A stretch of DNA of 43,708 bases from an uncultured Chloroflexota bacterium. Lineage in GTDB: Bacteria; Chloroflexota; Limnocylindria; Limnocylindrales; CSP1-4. Where the stretch lies: contig CAIYQJ010000412.1 of NCBI GenBank assembly GCA_903928275.1, positions 1-43,708 of the forward strand. Reading direction: 5' to 3'. The translations under genes and the position numbers were made by a program. Below, one piece after another: positions 24,130 to 31,893 of this stretch (position 1 is the first letter of the stretch; each line of letters begins with the position of its first letter). The notes below the pieces were generated by a model. That model made no database searches and was not told the DNA's origin. It was given only the letters and a program-made list of their open reading frames with translations.

Positions 24130-25300
24130 GACGGAGGCCCCGTGCGAGACGGGCGGCCGCCGACGTCGCACGACCGGCGGCGTACCGGCGCGGGCGAGCG
24201 ACGCGCTCGTGGGCCCCGGCGAGATCGAGCCAGCGGCCGCCGAACGCCTCCTTGAACTCGTAGAGCCCGCGCATCGGGTCGCCCGCCGCCGGGATCTCCC
24301 GCGCCCCGGCCACGTCGACCCCGCCGAGGTCGAGCTCGGCGCGGCCCTCCGCGAGCGCGATCCGCATCGCCTCCCAGAGGATGAGGTGGACCACGCCGGG
24401 ATGCTCGGCCCGCAGCTCCTGGCGGTCGCCCGAGTGGCCGTACGTCAGGCGGTCGCCGTGTCGGAAGAAGATGGCGCCCCCGAGGAGCGCCCCGTCGGGC
24501 GCGCCCGACGTCCACCGGGGCGGCACGTCCCGGACCTCGAGGTAGACGAGGTGGCCGGCGCGCATCGCGGCGAGCCACCACGCGACAGATCCGTCGCGGG
24601 CCCCGATCGTGAACCCCCGCCGTGCCCCGGTCTCGACCAGGAGGGCGTGGAAGGGCCCGAGCGCGGCGGCCGCGGCGATCTCCCGCACGGCCGTGGGGGC
24701 GGTCGCCACGTGGCCGTCATCGCGCGCGGCATCGTCGCCCCCGCCGAGGCGACCGTCGAATCGGCGGACGACGAGCCCCCGGCGGCGCGCGCTGCCGATC
24801 CGCTGGCGCGTCGTCTTCGCGATCCCGCCCCAGGCGTCCGCCTCGCCGATCGGCCCGTCCACGCCCGCCAGTCGCACCGTCATCCGGTGCCGCGACGGGT
24901 GGATCTCGTCGATCGGCCGGAAGCCGGCGGCCGCGAGGAGGGCCGCGTAGCCGGTCTCGACCGGCACCTCCGCGTCGCTGGCCACGACGTCGATGCCGGC
25001 AGTCGCGAGGTGGTCGGCGGCCGCGGCGAGACGCTCGGCCGTCCGAGCGGCAGGCTCCCCCGCCGGGACCGGGCCGCGCGGCAGGTATGCGCTCCCACCC
25101 GGGACCAGTGCCCACGGGCGGTGCAGCACGAGCAGCGGGAGCCCATCGTCGAACGCGAGATGCCGCACGCGCCACCCGACGCGCGCCGCGTGCTCTCCCC
25201 AGGCGCGAGACTGCCAGACGCTGCCGCCGGGGCCGTCGACCGCACGCGCGTCCCAGGTCGCGAGGTCCGCGGCCGTCGCCTCCCGGAGACCAGGCGCCAT
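24122..25300 (-). CDS. FemAB-like peptidoglycan bridge aminoacyltransferase (second copy)
   Basis: The 392-residue protein has the double-GNAT FemAB/FmhB layout. The first half contains the acceptor segment WGGIAKTTRQRIGSARRRG, which corresponds to the KxxRxxxRKA motif of the family. The second half has GGAIFFRHGDRLTYGHSG and the closing signature GLYEFKEAFGGRW. Family members use aminoacyl-tRNA to build interpeptide bridges on lipid II at the inner membrane face; the amino acid cannot be predicted. The ATG at 25300 has a GAGGT Shine-Dalgarno at 25306-25310 overlapping the stop of the first femAB. The two copies differ strongly and are not a recent duplication. The murE start overlaps this gene's end. 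A longer frame through the upstream gene is spurious. Confidence 0.85.
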   Translation of the reverse strand: MAPGLREATAADLATWDARAVDGPGGSVWQSRAWGEHAARVGWRVRHLAFDDGLPLLVLHRPWALVPGGSAYLPRGPVPAGEPAARTAERLAAAADHLATAGIDVVASDAEVPVETGYAALLAAAGFRPIDEIHPSRHRMTVRLAGVDGPIGEADAWGGIAKTTRQRIGSARRRGLVVRRFDGRLGGGDDAARDDGHVATAPTAVREIAAAAALGPFHALLVETGARRGFTIGARDGSVAWWLAAMRAGHLVYLEVRDVPPRWTSGAPDGALLGGAIFFRHGDRLTYGHSGDRQELRAEHPGVVHLILWEAMRIALAEGRAELDLGGVDVAGAREIPAAGDPMRGLYEFKEAFGGRWLDLAGAHERVARPRRYAAGRATSAAARLARGLRRG

Positions 25301-25308
25301 CGCCGACC

Positions 25309-26403
25309 TCAGTCCGTCGCCGCGGTCGCAGGGCCCTCGCGATCGAGCCCGGCCCGCCGGCGCGCCCAGCGGACCCGTGCCGCCTGCCCGCGCTCGTACA
25401 CCTCGCGCCCCAGGCGGTCGAGGACGAGGTCCCACGCTCCCACGTACCGCACCTCGCGGCCGCCGAACCCGGTCTTGAAGTGCTCGATCCCCGGATGTGC
25501 GAGGCCCCACATGTCGTATGTCGCGGCACCGGCGGCCTTCGCGCGGAGGATCGCCTCCCACTTCAGCAGGTAGTTGGCCCGCAGGAGCGCGCCGGTCGCC
25601 GTCATCCCTCCGTACGGCTCCACCACGCGGTCCCCGCACGACACGAGGAACAGGGTCGCGAGCGGCGTCCCGTCGCGGTCGACCGCGAAGAGGAGCGTGG
25701 CATGGCCGGCCGGTCGGAACGCGTCCCACACGTCGCGGTACGCCCCGAGGGTGCGGATGAGGAAGCCCGCGCGGGCGGCCGTCTCCCGGTAGATCTCGTA
25801 GAAGGCGTCGAGCCCGTCCACCTCGGCCGCTCGGACCGACACCGACTCGGCCCGTGCGTGGTTCACGTACTGCCGCCACTTCTTCCGCAGGTCGGACCAG
25901 AGGACCTCCTCGGTCGCCCGCAGGTCCACGACCCGCGTCCGGGCCGGCTGGATCGGGGGCGCCGGCCGGAAGCCCGCGGCCGCCAGGGCGCGTCGAGCCG
26001 CGCCATCGGGATCGTCCGGGCCGTCGAGCTCCACCTCCGGATCGATCCGCACGTGGGAGAGCCGAGCGACGGAGATCCGCGCCTCCGCCCGGAGTGCGAC
26101 GGCGAGGTCGTGCAGCGACTCCTCCGTCCACGATGCCGCGACGGGGCCACGCGGCGCATACCCGAACGTCCAGGGTACGCCGCGCGGGTGCCGCAGGAGG
26201 ATCTGGGCGCCGATCGGGCCGTCCGGCGCCTCCGCGAGGACGCGTCGCATCACCCACCCGTTGACGGCCTTCACCCGCGCCCACCCGCCGGTCTGCAGGT
26301 AGCTGCCGCGCGGGCTCGACGACACGAACGCGTCCCACGGGTCCGCGATCTCGCCGCCGGGGAGCGGCGGCGCGAGGACCGCGCCGGCCGCCTCTTCGAT
26401 CAC
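25309..26403 (-). CDS. FemAB-like peptidoglycan bridge aminoacyltransferase (first copy)
   Basis: The 364-residue protein is a better match to the FemAB/MurM type than its neighbour. It has an N-terminal WDAFVSSSPRGSYLQTGGWA (the typical substrate-binding entry) and the central DLRKKWRQYVNHARAES helix. It also shows EPYGGMTATGALLRANYLLK followed by WEAILRAKAAG and the terminal HFKTGFGGREVRYVGAWDL signature. Such enzymes transfer amino acids from aminoacyl-tRNA to lipid II on the cytosolic side of the membrane. The GTG start at 26403 overlaps the murJ stop by GTGA, so lipid II flippase and bridge enzyme are translationally coupled. The C-terminal Arg-rich tail is not conserved. Which amino acid is added is not visible. 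Confidence 0.88.
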   Translation of the reverse strand: MIEEAAGAVLAPPLPGGEIADPWDAFVSSSPRGSYLQTGGWARVKAVNGWVMRRVLAEAPDGPIGAQILLRHPRGVPWTFGYAPRGPVAASWTEESLHDLAVALRAEARISVARLSHVRIDPEVELDGPDDPDGAARRALAAAGFRPAPPIQPARTRVVDLRATEEVLWSDLRKKWRQYVNHARAESVSVRAAEVDGLDAFYEIYRETAARAGFLIRTLGAYRDVWDAFRPAGHATLLFAVDRDGTPLATLFLVSCGDRVVEPYGGMTATGALLRANYLLKWEAILRAKAAGAATYDMWGLAHPGIEHFKTGFGGREVRYVGAWDLVLDRLGREVYERGQAARVRWARRRAGLDREGPATAATD

Positions 26404-27968
26404 GTGGCCCCTCGCCTCAACGCGTCCCGCATGAGCCCGAGGATAGTCGGCAGCTCCGGGATCCGCAGCAGCCGGGCGAGGCCCAGGAACACGACGGCGC
26501 CGGCCGCCCCGGCCACGACCACCTGCACGGCGATCGCCGGCTTGCCCAGGTCCACGCCCAGCGCCGCCTCCACGCCGCGGGACACGCCGAGGACCGTGAG
26601 GCCCGCGACGATCGCACAGAGCCCGGACCGGAGGCCCGCGTCGGCGAGCGCGCGGACGTCGAAGCCCGGCACGCGCCGCCACAGGATCACGACGAGGATC
26701 CCCGCCTCGAGCCAGGATCCGACCGCGAGGCCGAGGGCGAGCCCGGGCAGCCCGAGCGTGCCGACCGTCGCGACGCCGATCGCCACGTTCACGACCACCG
26801 CGACGACGGCCGCGACGACCGGCGTCAGCGTGTCGCGACCTGCGTAGAAGGCCCGGGCGAGGATGACGATGAGCGACTCCGATGCCAGCCCCAGGAGGAA
26901 GAAGAACAGGGCGTCGGCCGTCAGGCCCACTGCGTACTCGTCGAATCGACCGTAGTCGAAGAGGAGCGTGATGATCTGGCGCCGGAGCACGATGCCGAAC
27001 GCGGTGGCCGGCAGCATGACGAAGAGGATGAGCCGCAGGCTCTTGACGAGCAGGTTCGTGTACCCGCGCACCGACCCGCGGGCCAGCTCCGTCGACATGG
27101 CCGGAAGAGCGACGATGCCGAGCGGCACGCCGATGACGCCGATCGGGATCTGCAGGACGGTGAAGGCGATCGTGTAGGCGGAGATGGAGCCGACGGCGAG
27201 GAGGGAGGCGAGCGACGTCATGATGACCAGGCTCAGCTGGCCCACGCCGAGGCCCACCGCCCGCGGCGCCATGAGGAGGAGCGTCTGGCGGGCCGCCGCG
27301 TCGCGCAGGTCGACGCTGGGCGTGTAGCGGAACCCGTACCGGCGCAGCGCCGGGAGCTGCACCGTCAGGTGGAGCGCCGAGCCCGCCACCACGCCGATCG
27401 CGAGCCCCACGATCCCGAAGAACGGCGTCAGCACGAACGCGGCGGCGATGATCGCGAGGTTGTACGCGATCGGCGCGAGGGCCGGGGCGAGGAAATGGTG
27501 GCGCGCGTTCAGGACGCTGTTCGCGACGGACCCGAGGGCGAGGAGGATCGGGCTCAGGAGCATGATCCGCGAGAGCTGGACGGTGAGCTCGAGCTGCGCC
27601 TGCCCGAAGCCCGGCGTGACCGCGGGGATGATCCACGGGGCGAAGACGAACACGACGACCGCGAGCAGGCCGAGCGCGACGAGCATGAGGTTCGCCACCG
27701 TCGACGTCACGCGCCATCCCCGCGACATCTCGCCTCTCTCGAAGAGCCCCGCGAGGACCGGGATGAGGGCCGTCCCAAGGGCGCCCGCCGCGACGAGCTG
27801 GAAGATGAGGTCCGGGATCCGGAAGGCCGCGAAGAACGCGTCGAGCTCGGGTCCCGCGCCGAAGGTCGTCGAGATGACGAGGAGGCGGACCCAGCCGAGG
27901 ACGCGTGCCGCGAGGAAGGCGCCGGTGACGATGAGACCGGCCCGGGCCAGGGATCGGCGCGAGGTCAT
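26400..27968 (-). CDS. murJ: Lipid II flippase MurJ (MviN family)
   Basis: The 522-residue polytopic membrane protein has about 14 transmembrane helices of the MOP superfamily. It begins SLARAGLIVTGAFLAARVLG and has the family pattern FGAGPELDAFFAAFRIPD, with the Asp/Arg residues of the central cavity in helix 1-2, then LNARHHFLAPALAPIAYNL and ARAFYAGRDTLTPV. It flips the peptidoglycan precursor lipid II across the inner membrane. The ATG at 27968 overlaps the xer stop by ATGA and its stop overlaps femAB by GTGA. The order murJ-femAB-femAB-murE groups precursor synthesis, modification and export. Confidence 0.94.
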   Translation of the reverse strand: MTSRRSLARAGLIVTGAFLAARVLGWVRLLVISTTFGAGPELDAFFAAFRIPDLIFQLVAAGALGTALIPVLAGLFERGEMSRGWRVTSTVANLMLVALGLLAVVVFVFAPWIIPAVTPGFGQAQLELTVQLSRIMLLSPILLALGSVANSVLNARHHFLAPALAPIAYNLAIIAAAFVLTPFFGIVGLAIGVVAGSALHLTVQLPALRRYGFRYTPSVDLRDAAARQTLLLMAPRAVGLGVGQLSLVIMTSLASLLAVGSISAYTIAFTVLQIPIGVIGVPLGIVALPAMSTELARGSVRGYTNLLVKSLRLILFVMLPATAFGIVLRRQIITLLFDYGRFDEYAVGLTADALFFFLLGLASESLIVILARAFYAGRDTLTPVVAAVVAVVVNVAIGVATVGTLGLPGLALGLAVGSWLEAGILVVILWRRVPGFDVRALADAGLRSGLCAIVAGLTVLGVSRGVEAALGVDLGKPAIAVQVVVAGAAGAVVFLGLARLLRIPELPTILGLMRDALRRGAT

Positions 27969-28921
27969 CGGGGCTCGTCCCGGCGCGACGCACGGGGGTG
28001 CGCCGACCTGTACGCGGACCGCAGCCGTGCGGGCGAGACGTGGGTGTAGATCTGGGTCGTGGCGAGGCTCTCGTGACCGAGCAGCTCCTGCACGACGCGC
28101 AGGTCGGCCCCGCCATCGAGCAGGTGCGTGGCGAAGCTGTGGCGCAGCGTGTGCGGCGTCACGTCGTCCGGCAGGCCGGCCTGCCGGCGATGGAGGTCGA
28201 GCCGATACCGGAGCCCCCGCACCCCGAGCGGTCGGCCGCGGCTGTTGAGGAAGAGCGTGGCCTCGCCGACGCCTGGGCCCTCGCCGGTCCCGCGCCGGCC
28301 GAGAAGGCTGGGGCGGCCGGCGTCGAGGTAGGCCCGCAAGGCCTCGCGGGCCGGACCGCCGAGGAGCGCGACGCGCTCCTTGCGCCCCTTGCCGAGCACG
28401 CGCACCTCGCCCCGGCGCAGGTCGACGCTCCCGAGCGTCGTGGCGGCCAGCTCGCTGATCCGCAGCCCGGCCGCGTACGCCATCTCGACGAGCGCGCGGT
28501 CGCGCAACGCCAGGGCCTCCGCGGTCGCGTGCATCGCCCGGGGGCCGGCCTCACCTGCCGCGTCGATGAGGCGCTCGATGCCGGCGATGTCCACCACCGC
28601 GGGCAGGCGTCGAGGAAGGCGGGGGGTGGCGATCGCCGCCCACGGATCACCCGGCGCGAGCCCTTCGCGCGACGCCCAGCGATGGAACGAGCGGATCGCG
28701 GCGAGGCGGTGGGCGACCGTCCGGCGCGTCCGGCCCTCGACGAGCGTGGCCACGTACGCGCGCATGTCGAGCCGCGACGGTCGTCGCCAGTCGGCGCCAC
28801 GGTCGGCGAGCCACGCGACGTAGGGCGCGAGGGCTCCCCGGTAGGCGCGGAGGGTGTGGGGCGATGCGTCGCGGGCGGCGAGAGCGCGCAGGAATCGCGC
28901 GAGCGCCTCCTCGCCGGTCAT
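27965..28921 (-). CDS. Tyrosine recombinase XerC/XerD type
   Basis: The 318-residue protein has the N-terminal SAM-like core-binding domain (LRALAARDASPHTLRAYRGAL) and the C-terminal catalytic domain with all active residues: Arg in GLRISELAATTLGSVDL, Lys in GKGRKER, HxxR in TPHTLRHSFATHLLDGGAD, His in LLGHESL, and the nucleophile Tyr in TTQIYTHVS. Length and lack of extra domains fit a Xer-type dimer-resolving recombinase acting at dif rather than a phage integrase. The ATG at 28921 overlaps the topA stop by ATGA. The dprA-topA-xer order is also known from Firmicutes. An insert in the catalytic domain (RRGTGEGPGVGEATLFLN) is slightly long. XerC versus XerD cannot be decided here; no dif site was found. 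Confidence 0.9.
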   Translation of the reverse strand: MTGEEALARFLRALAARDASPHTLRAYRGALAPYVAWLADRGADWRRPSRLDMRAYVATLVEGRTRRTVAHRLAAIRSFHRWASREGLAPGDPWAAIATPRLPRRLPAVVDIAGIERLIDAAGEAGPRAMHATAEALALRDRALVEMAYAAGLRISELAATTLGSVDLRRGEVRVLGKGRKERVALLGGPAREALRAYLDAGRPSLLGRRGTGEGPGVGEATLFLNSRGRPLGVRGLRYRLDLHRRQAGLPDDVTPHTLRHSFATHLLDGGADLRVVQELLGHESLATTQIYTHVSPARLRSAYRSAHPRASRRDEPR

Positions 28922-31479
28922 CCGTGCGGCTCGCCTCCGTCCGAGCCGCCGGCCGTCGAACCTCGCCCGCTCCGGGTCGCACCGGCCGCACGGGTGCCGC
29001 GCCCCCGTCCGGCGGCCGGCCGTGTCCGTGCGGGTCCTTCGGCACCGGCACGATCCGCGGGCCCCGCCGATGCCGCGCCGCGTGGCACGCGCGGTCGGAC
29101 GAGCGCCGCGGGGTCGGCCACACCGCCTGCCAGCAGTGTGCCCGGGGCGGGCAGGTCGGCCGGCAGCGGCACGGTGGCGCCGCAGCCGAGGCAGACGCCG
29201 GCCGCCGCATCGTCCGTCCGCGCGATCGGCGCGCCGTCCGGCTCATGGTTCGGCCCCAGGGGCTCACGCCAGCTCGTGTACGTGCACTTGGGGTAGCGCG
29301 AACAGCCCCAGAACACCGTCCCGTCCCGCCGCGCCCGCCGGGCGACCAGGTGCCCCTTTGTACACGTCGGGCACGGCGCGTCGAACCCCGGCTGCGGCGG
29401 CGGAGGCGGCCCTTCCTTGCGGATGTACCGGCACTCGGGGTAGCGGTCGCATCCGACGAACGGCCCGAACCGACCCGTCCTGGCGACGAGCACGCCCCCA
29501 TCGGCATCGCCGCACTCGGGGCATGCCTCGCCGACGCCACCGAGCGGCGCGGCCTCCCCGCCCTCTCCCGTCCCGGCGGCGCCGGGGAGCGGCGGCAACG
29601 GCCGGCTCTCCTTGTGGTCGGGGTATCGCGAGCACGCGAGGAACTCCCCGTAGCGCCCCGCCCGCACGAGCATCGGGTGTCCCTCGGAGCACACGAGGTC
29701 GTCCGGCAGGCCGATGTCCGCCGGTGCGACCCCGACGTCCGCGGGCCGGATGTCGGCCGACCTGGCCGCGATGAGCGCCGCGAGCGGCGTGTAGAAGTCG
29801 CGGACGACCGGCACCCACCGCCTCTCGCCGCTCGCGACCGCGTCGAGGTCGCCCTCCATCCGCGCGGTGAAGTCAACGTCCACGAACTCGCCGAAATGCG
29901 TGACGAGCAGGTCGGTGACGATGAACGCGATCGGCGCCGGGACGAGACGCTTCTCGCGGACCGCGACGTAGCCGCGATCGACGATCGTCGAGATCGTCGC
30001 GGCGTACGTCGAGGGGCGACCGATCCCGTTCTCCTCGAGCGCCTTCACGAGCGTCGCCTCGGTGTAGCGCGGCGGCGGCTCCGTGAAGTGCTGGGTCGGT
30101 CGGACATCGGCGGAACCCGTCTCTGTCCGGGCGACATCCGTGCGATCCCCCTCGCTGAGGACCGGGAGCGTGGCCTCGCTCTCCTCCTCGCCGTCGTCCC
30201 GGCCCTCGGTGTACACCCGGCTGAACCCGTCGAAGAGCGTCCGCGTCGCGCTCGCCCGGAGCCCGAGCCGCCCGTCCACGAGGTCGATCGCCGTCGTCTC
30301 GAGCCGCTTCGCGGCCATCTGGCTCGCGATCGCTCTCTGCCAGATGAGGCGGTACAGCCGCGCTTCGTCGGGCTTGAGCGCCCCGGCGATGCTCTCGGGG
30401 TCCCTGGCGAACGACGTGGGCCGGATCGCCTCGTGCGCTTCCTGGGCGGTCCGCGACCGCGTCTTGTAGTGCCGACCCTTGGGGACCGCGTACGGGACGC
30501 CGAACCGCTCGGCGATGACGTCGTGAGCCTCCCGGATGGCCTGCGAGGACAGCGCGACCGAGTCGGTGCGCATGTAGGTGATGAGCCCGACCTGCTCGCC
30601 GTCGACCGCGACGCCCTCGTAGAGCCGCTGGGCGGCGCTCATGGTCCGCTTCGGCGCGAACCCGAGCTTGCGGCTCGCCTCCTGCTGGAGGGTCGACGTC
30701 GTGAACGGCGGCGCCGGCGTGCGATTTGATTCCCGGCGGCTCACACCGGTGACCCTCGGGTGGGCGGCCTCGAGCTCGCCGGCGATCGCGTGCGCCGTCG
30801 CCTCGTCCCCGATGACGGGCTTCGCGCCATCGACGCGGACGAGGTCGGCCGTGAACGTCTCCGCGTCGGCCGTCCGCAGGAGGACCTCGATCGTCCAGTA
30901 CTCCACCGTGACGAACGCGCGGATCAGGCGCTCGCGCTCGACGACGAGGCGCACCGCCACCGACTGGACCCGGCCCGCCGACAGCCCGGTGCGGACCTTG
31001 CGCCACAGGAGCGGGCTCAACGTGTAGCCGACGAGCCGGTCGACGACGCGGCGCGCCTGCTGGGCATCGACGAGGTTGACGTCGATCGCCCGCGGGTGCG
31101 CGAAGGCCGCCTGGATGGCCGGCTTCGTGATCTCGCTGAACGTGACGCGGCGGGTCTTCTCCGGCGCGATGTGCGCTGCTTCGGCGACGTGCCACGCGAT
31201 CGCCTCGCCCTCGCGATCGAGGTCGGTGGCGAGGTACACCGTGGACGCCGAGGCGGCGGCCTTCTCGATCGCGCGGACCTGCTTGACCCGGTCGGCGACG
31301 ACTTCGTAGTCGGGCGCGAAGTCGTGCTCGAGATCCACGCCCATCTGGCCCTTGGCTGGCCGTGCCGGCAGGTCCCGCACGTGCCCGTACGAGGCGAGGA
31401 CGTGGTAGTCGGGCCCGAGGTAGCGTTCGATCGTCTTCGCCTTTGCCGGCGATTCGACGACCACGAGGTTCCTGCTCAT
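28918..31479 (-). CDS. topA: DNA topoisomerase I (type IA) with zinc-finger and RG-rich tail
   Basis: TopA relaxes negative supercoils. The 853-residue protein has an N-terminal TOPRIM domain (VVVESPAKAKTIERYLG; DLDREGEAIAWH at 87-98), the core with the catalytic Tyr302 in GLITYMRTDS and EENGIGRPSTYA, then C-terminal zinc fingers. Finger 2 (C653, C656, C677, C683) and finger 3 (C703, C706, C726, C732) are complete. Finger 1 has C597, H601, C616 and H622 in place of four cysteines. CLGC at 763-766 is a possible half finger. The last 70 residues are Gly/Ala/Arg/Pro-rich. I chose ATG 31479, since it begins the conserved SRNLVVVESP and lies 8 nt after TAGACT; the ATG at 31497 would add six residues. 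Confidence 0.95.
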   Translation of the reverse strand: MSRNLVVVESPAKAKTIERYLGPDYHVLASYGHVRDLPARPAKGQMGVDLEHDFAPDYEVVADRVKQVRAIEKAAASASTVYLATDLDREGEAIAWHVAEAAHIAPEKTRRVTFSEITKPAIQAAFAHPRAIDVNLVDAQQARRVVDRLVGYTLSPLLWRKVRTGLSAGRVQSVAVRLVVERERLIRAFVTVEYWTIEVLLRTADAETFTADLVRVDGAKPVIGDEATAHAIAGELEAAHPRVTGVSRRESNRTPAPPFTTSTLQQEASRKLGFAPKRTMSAAQRLYEGVAVDGEQVGLITYMRTDSVALSSQAIREAHDVIAERFGVPYAVPKGRHYKTRSRTAQEAHEAIRPTSFARDPESIAGALKPDEARLYRLIWQRAIASQMAAKRLETTAIDLVDGRLGLRASATRTLFDGFSRVYTEGRDDGEEESEATLPVLSEGDRTDVARTETGSADVRPTQHFTEPPPRYTEATLVKALEENGIGRPSTYAATISTIVDRGYVAVREKRLVPAPIAFIVTDLLVTHFGEFVDVDFTARMEGDLDAVASGERRWVPVVRDFYTPLAALIAARSADIRPADVGVAPADIGLPDDLVCSEGHPMLVRAGRYGEFLACSRYPDHKESRPLPPLPGAAGTGEGGEAAPLGGVGEACPECGDADGGVLVARTGRFGPFVGCDRYPECRYIRKEGPPPPPQPGFDAPCPTCTKGHLVARRARRDGTVFWGCSRYPKCTYTSWREPLGPNHEPDGAPIARTDDAAAGVCLGCGATVPLPADLPAPGTLLAGGVADPAALVRPRVPRGAASAGPADRAGAEGPARTRPAAGRGRGTRAAGATRSGRGSTAGGSDGGEPHG

Positions 31480-31487
31480 CGCGGCGG

Positions 31488-31493
31488 AGTCTA
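31488..31493 (-). promoter_or_regulatory. Putative leaderless -10 element of topA (TAGACT)
   Basis: TAGACT on the minus strand ends 8 nt before the topA ATG at 31479, one nucleotide more than the other leaderless-looking genes. No Shine-Dalgarno is present. Confidence 0.45.
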
Positions 31494-31560
31494 GCATCGG
31501 GTCGTCGCTTCCCGACCACCGACCGCTCGTGGCCCGCTCGCCACCCGCGCCCGGCGGACG

Positions 31561-31881
31561 TCAGGAATCGCGGATGCGACGCATGAGATCCTCGTCGATC
31601 TCGAGCTCCGGTGCCTCCTGCGGCTCGTCGTCCGAGGTGCTGCCGAGCGCCGCCATGAGTCCCGCGGACGCCGTGACCGGCACCTCGACGAACCGCACGT
31701 GCTCGAGCGGGAAGAGGAAGACGGAGTCGATCCGGTCGACGAAGAGCGGCCGCTTCCCGGCCATCGTGCGGACGTTCGTGCAGACGACGCAGGCGTCCTT
31801 CGCCGAGGGGACGGCGAACAGGTCCGCGAGGAGTGGCTGTTCGTTCTGGAGGTGGAGCACGACGTCGCGGAGGAGGGCCAT
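31561..31881 (-). CDS. Small protein of unknown function between CAP gene and topA
   Basis: The 106-residue protein is cytosolic, with no signal or membrane helix. Residues 1-70 look beta-rich (VVLHLQNEQPLLADLFAVP, ACVVCTNVRTMAGKRPLFVDR, VFLFPLEHVRFVEVP). Residues 75-106 are acidic and probably disordered. The CVVCT pair of cysteines could be redox active or structural but is only two residues. I do not recognise the family with confidence; it faintly resembles short Sm-like or DUF6812-type ligand-binding proteins. The ATG at 31881 has a GAGG Shine-Dalgarno at 31890-31893 that overlaps the stop codon of the CAP gene, so it is co-translated with it. It ends 81 bp before topA. Confidence 0.75.
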   Translation of the reverse strand: MALLRDVVLHLQNEQPLLADLFAVPSAKDACVVCTNVRTMAGKRPLFVDRIDSVFLFPLEHVRFVEVPVTASAGLMAALGSTSDDEPQEAPELEIDEDLMRRIRDS

Positions 31882-31893
31882 CGCGTCGCGCCT

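Noticed and set aside
27965..28921. Integrase of a mobile element
   Set aside because: Xer length and motifs, ATGA coupling to topA and murJ, and no attachment repeats or cargo argue for a housekeeping recombinase.
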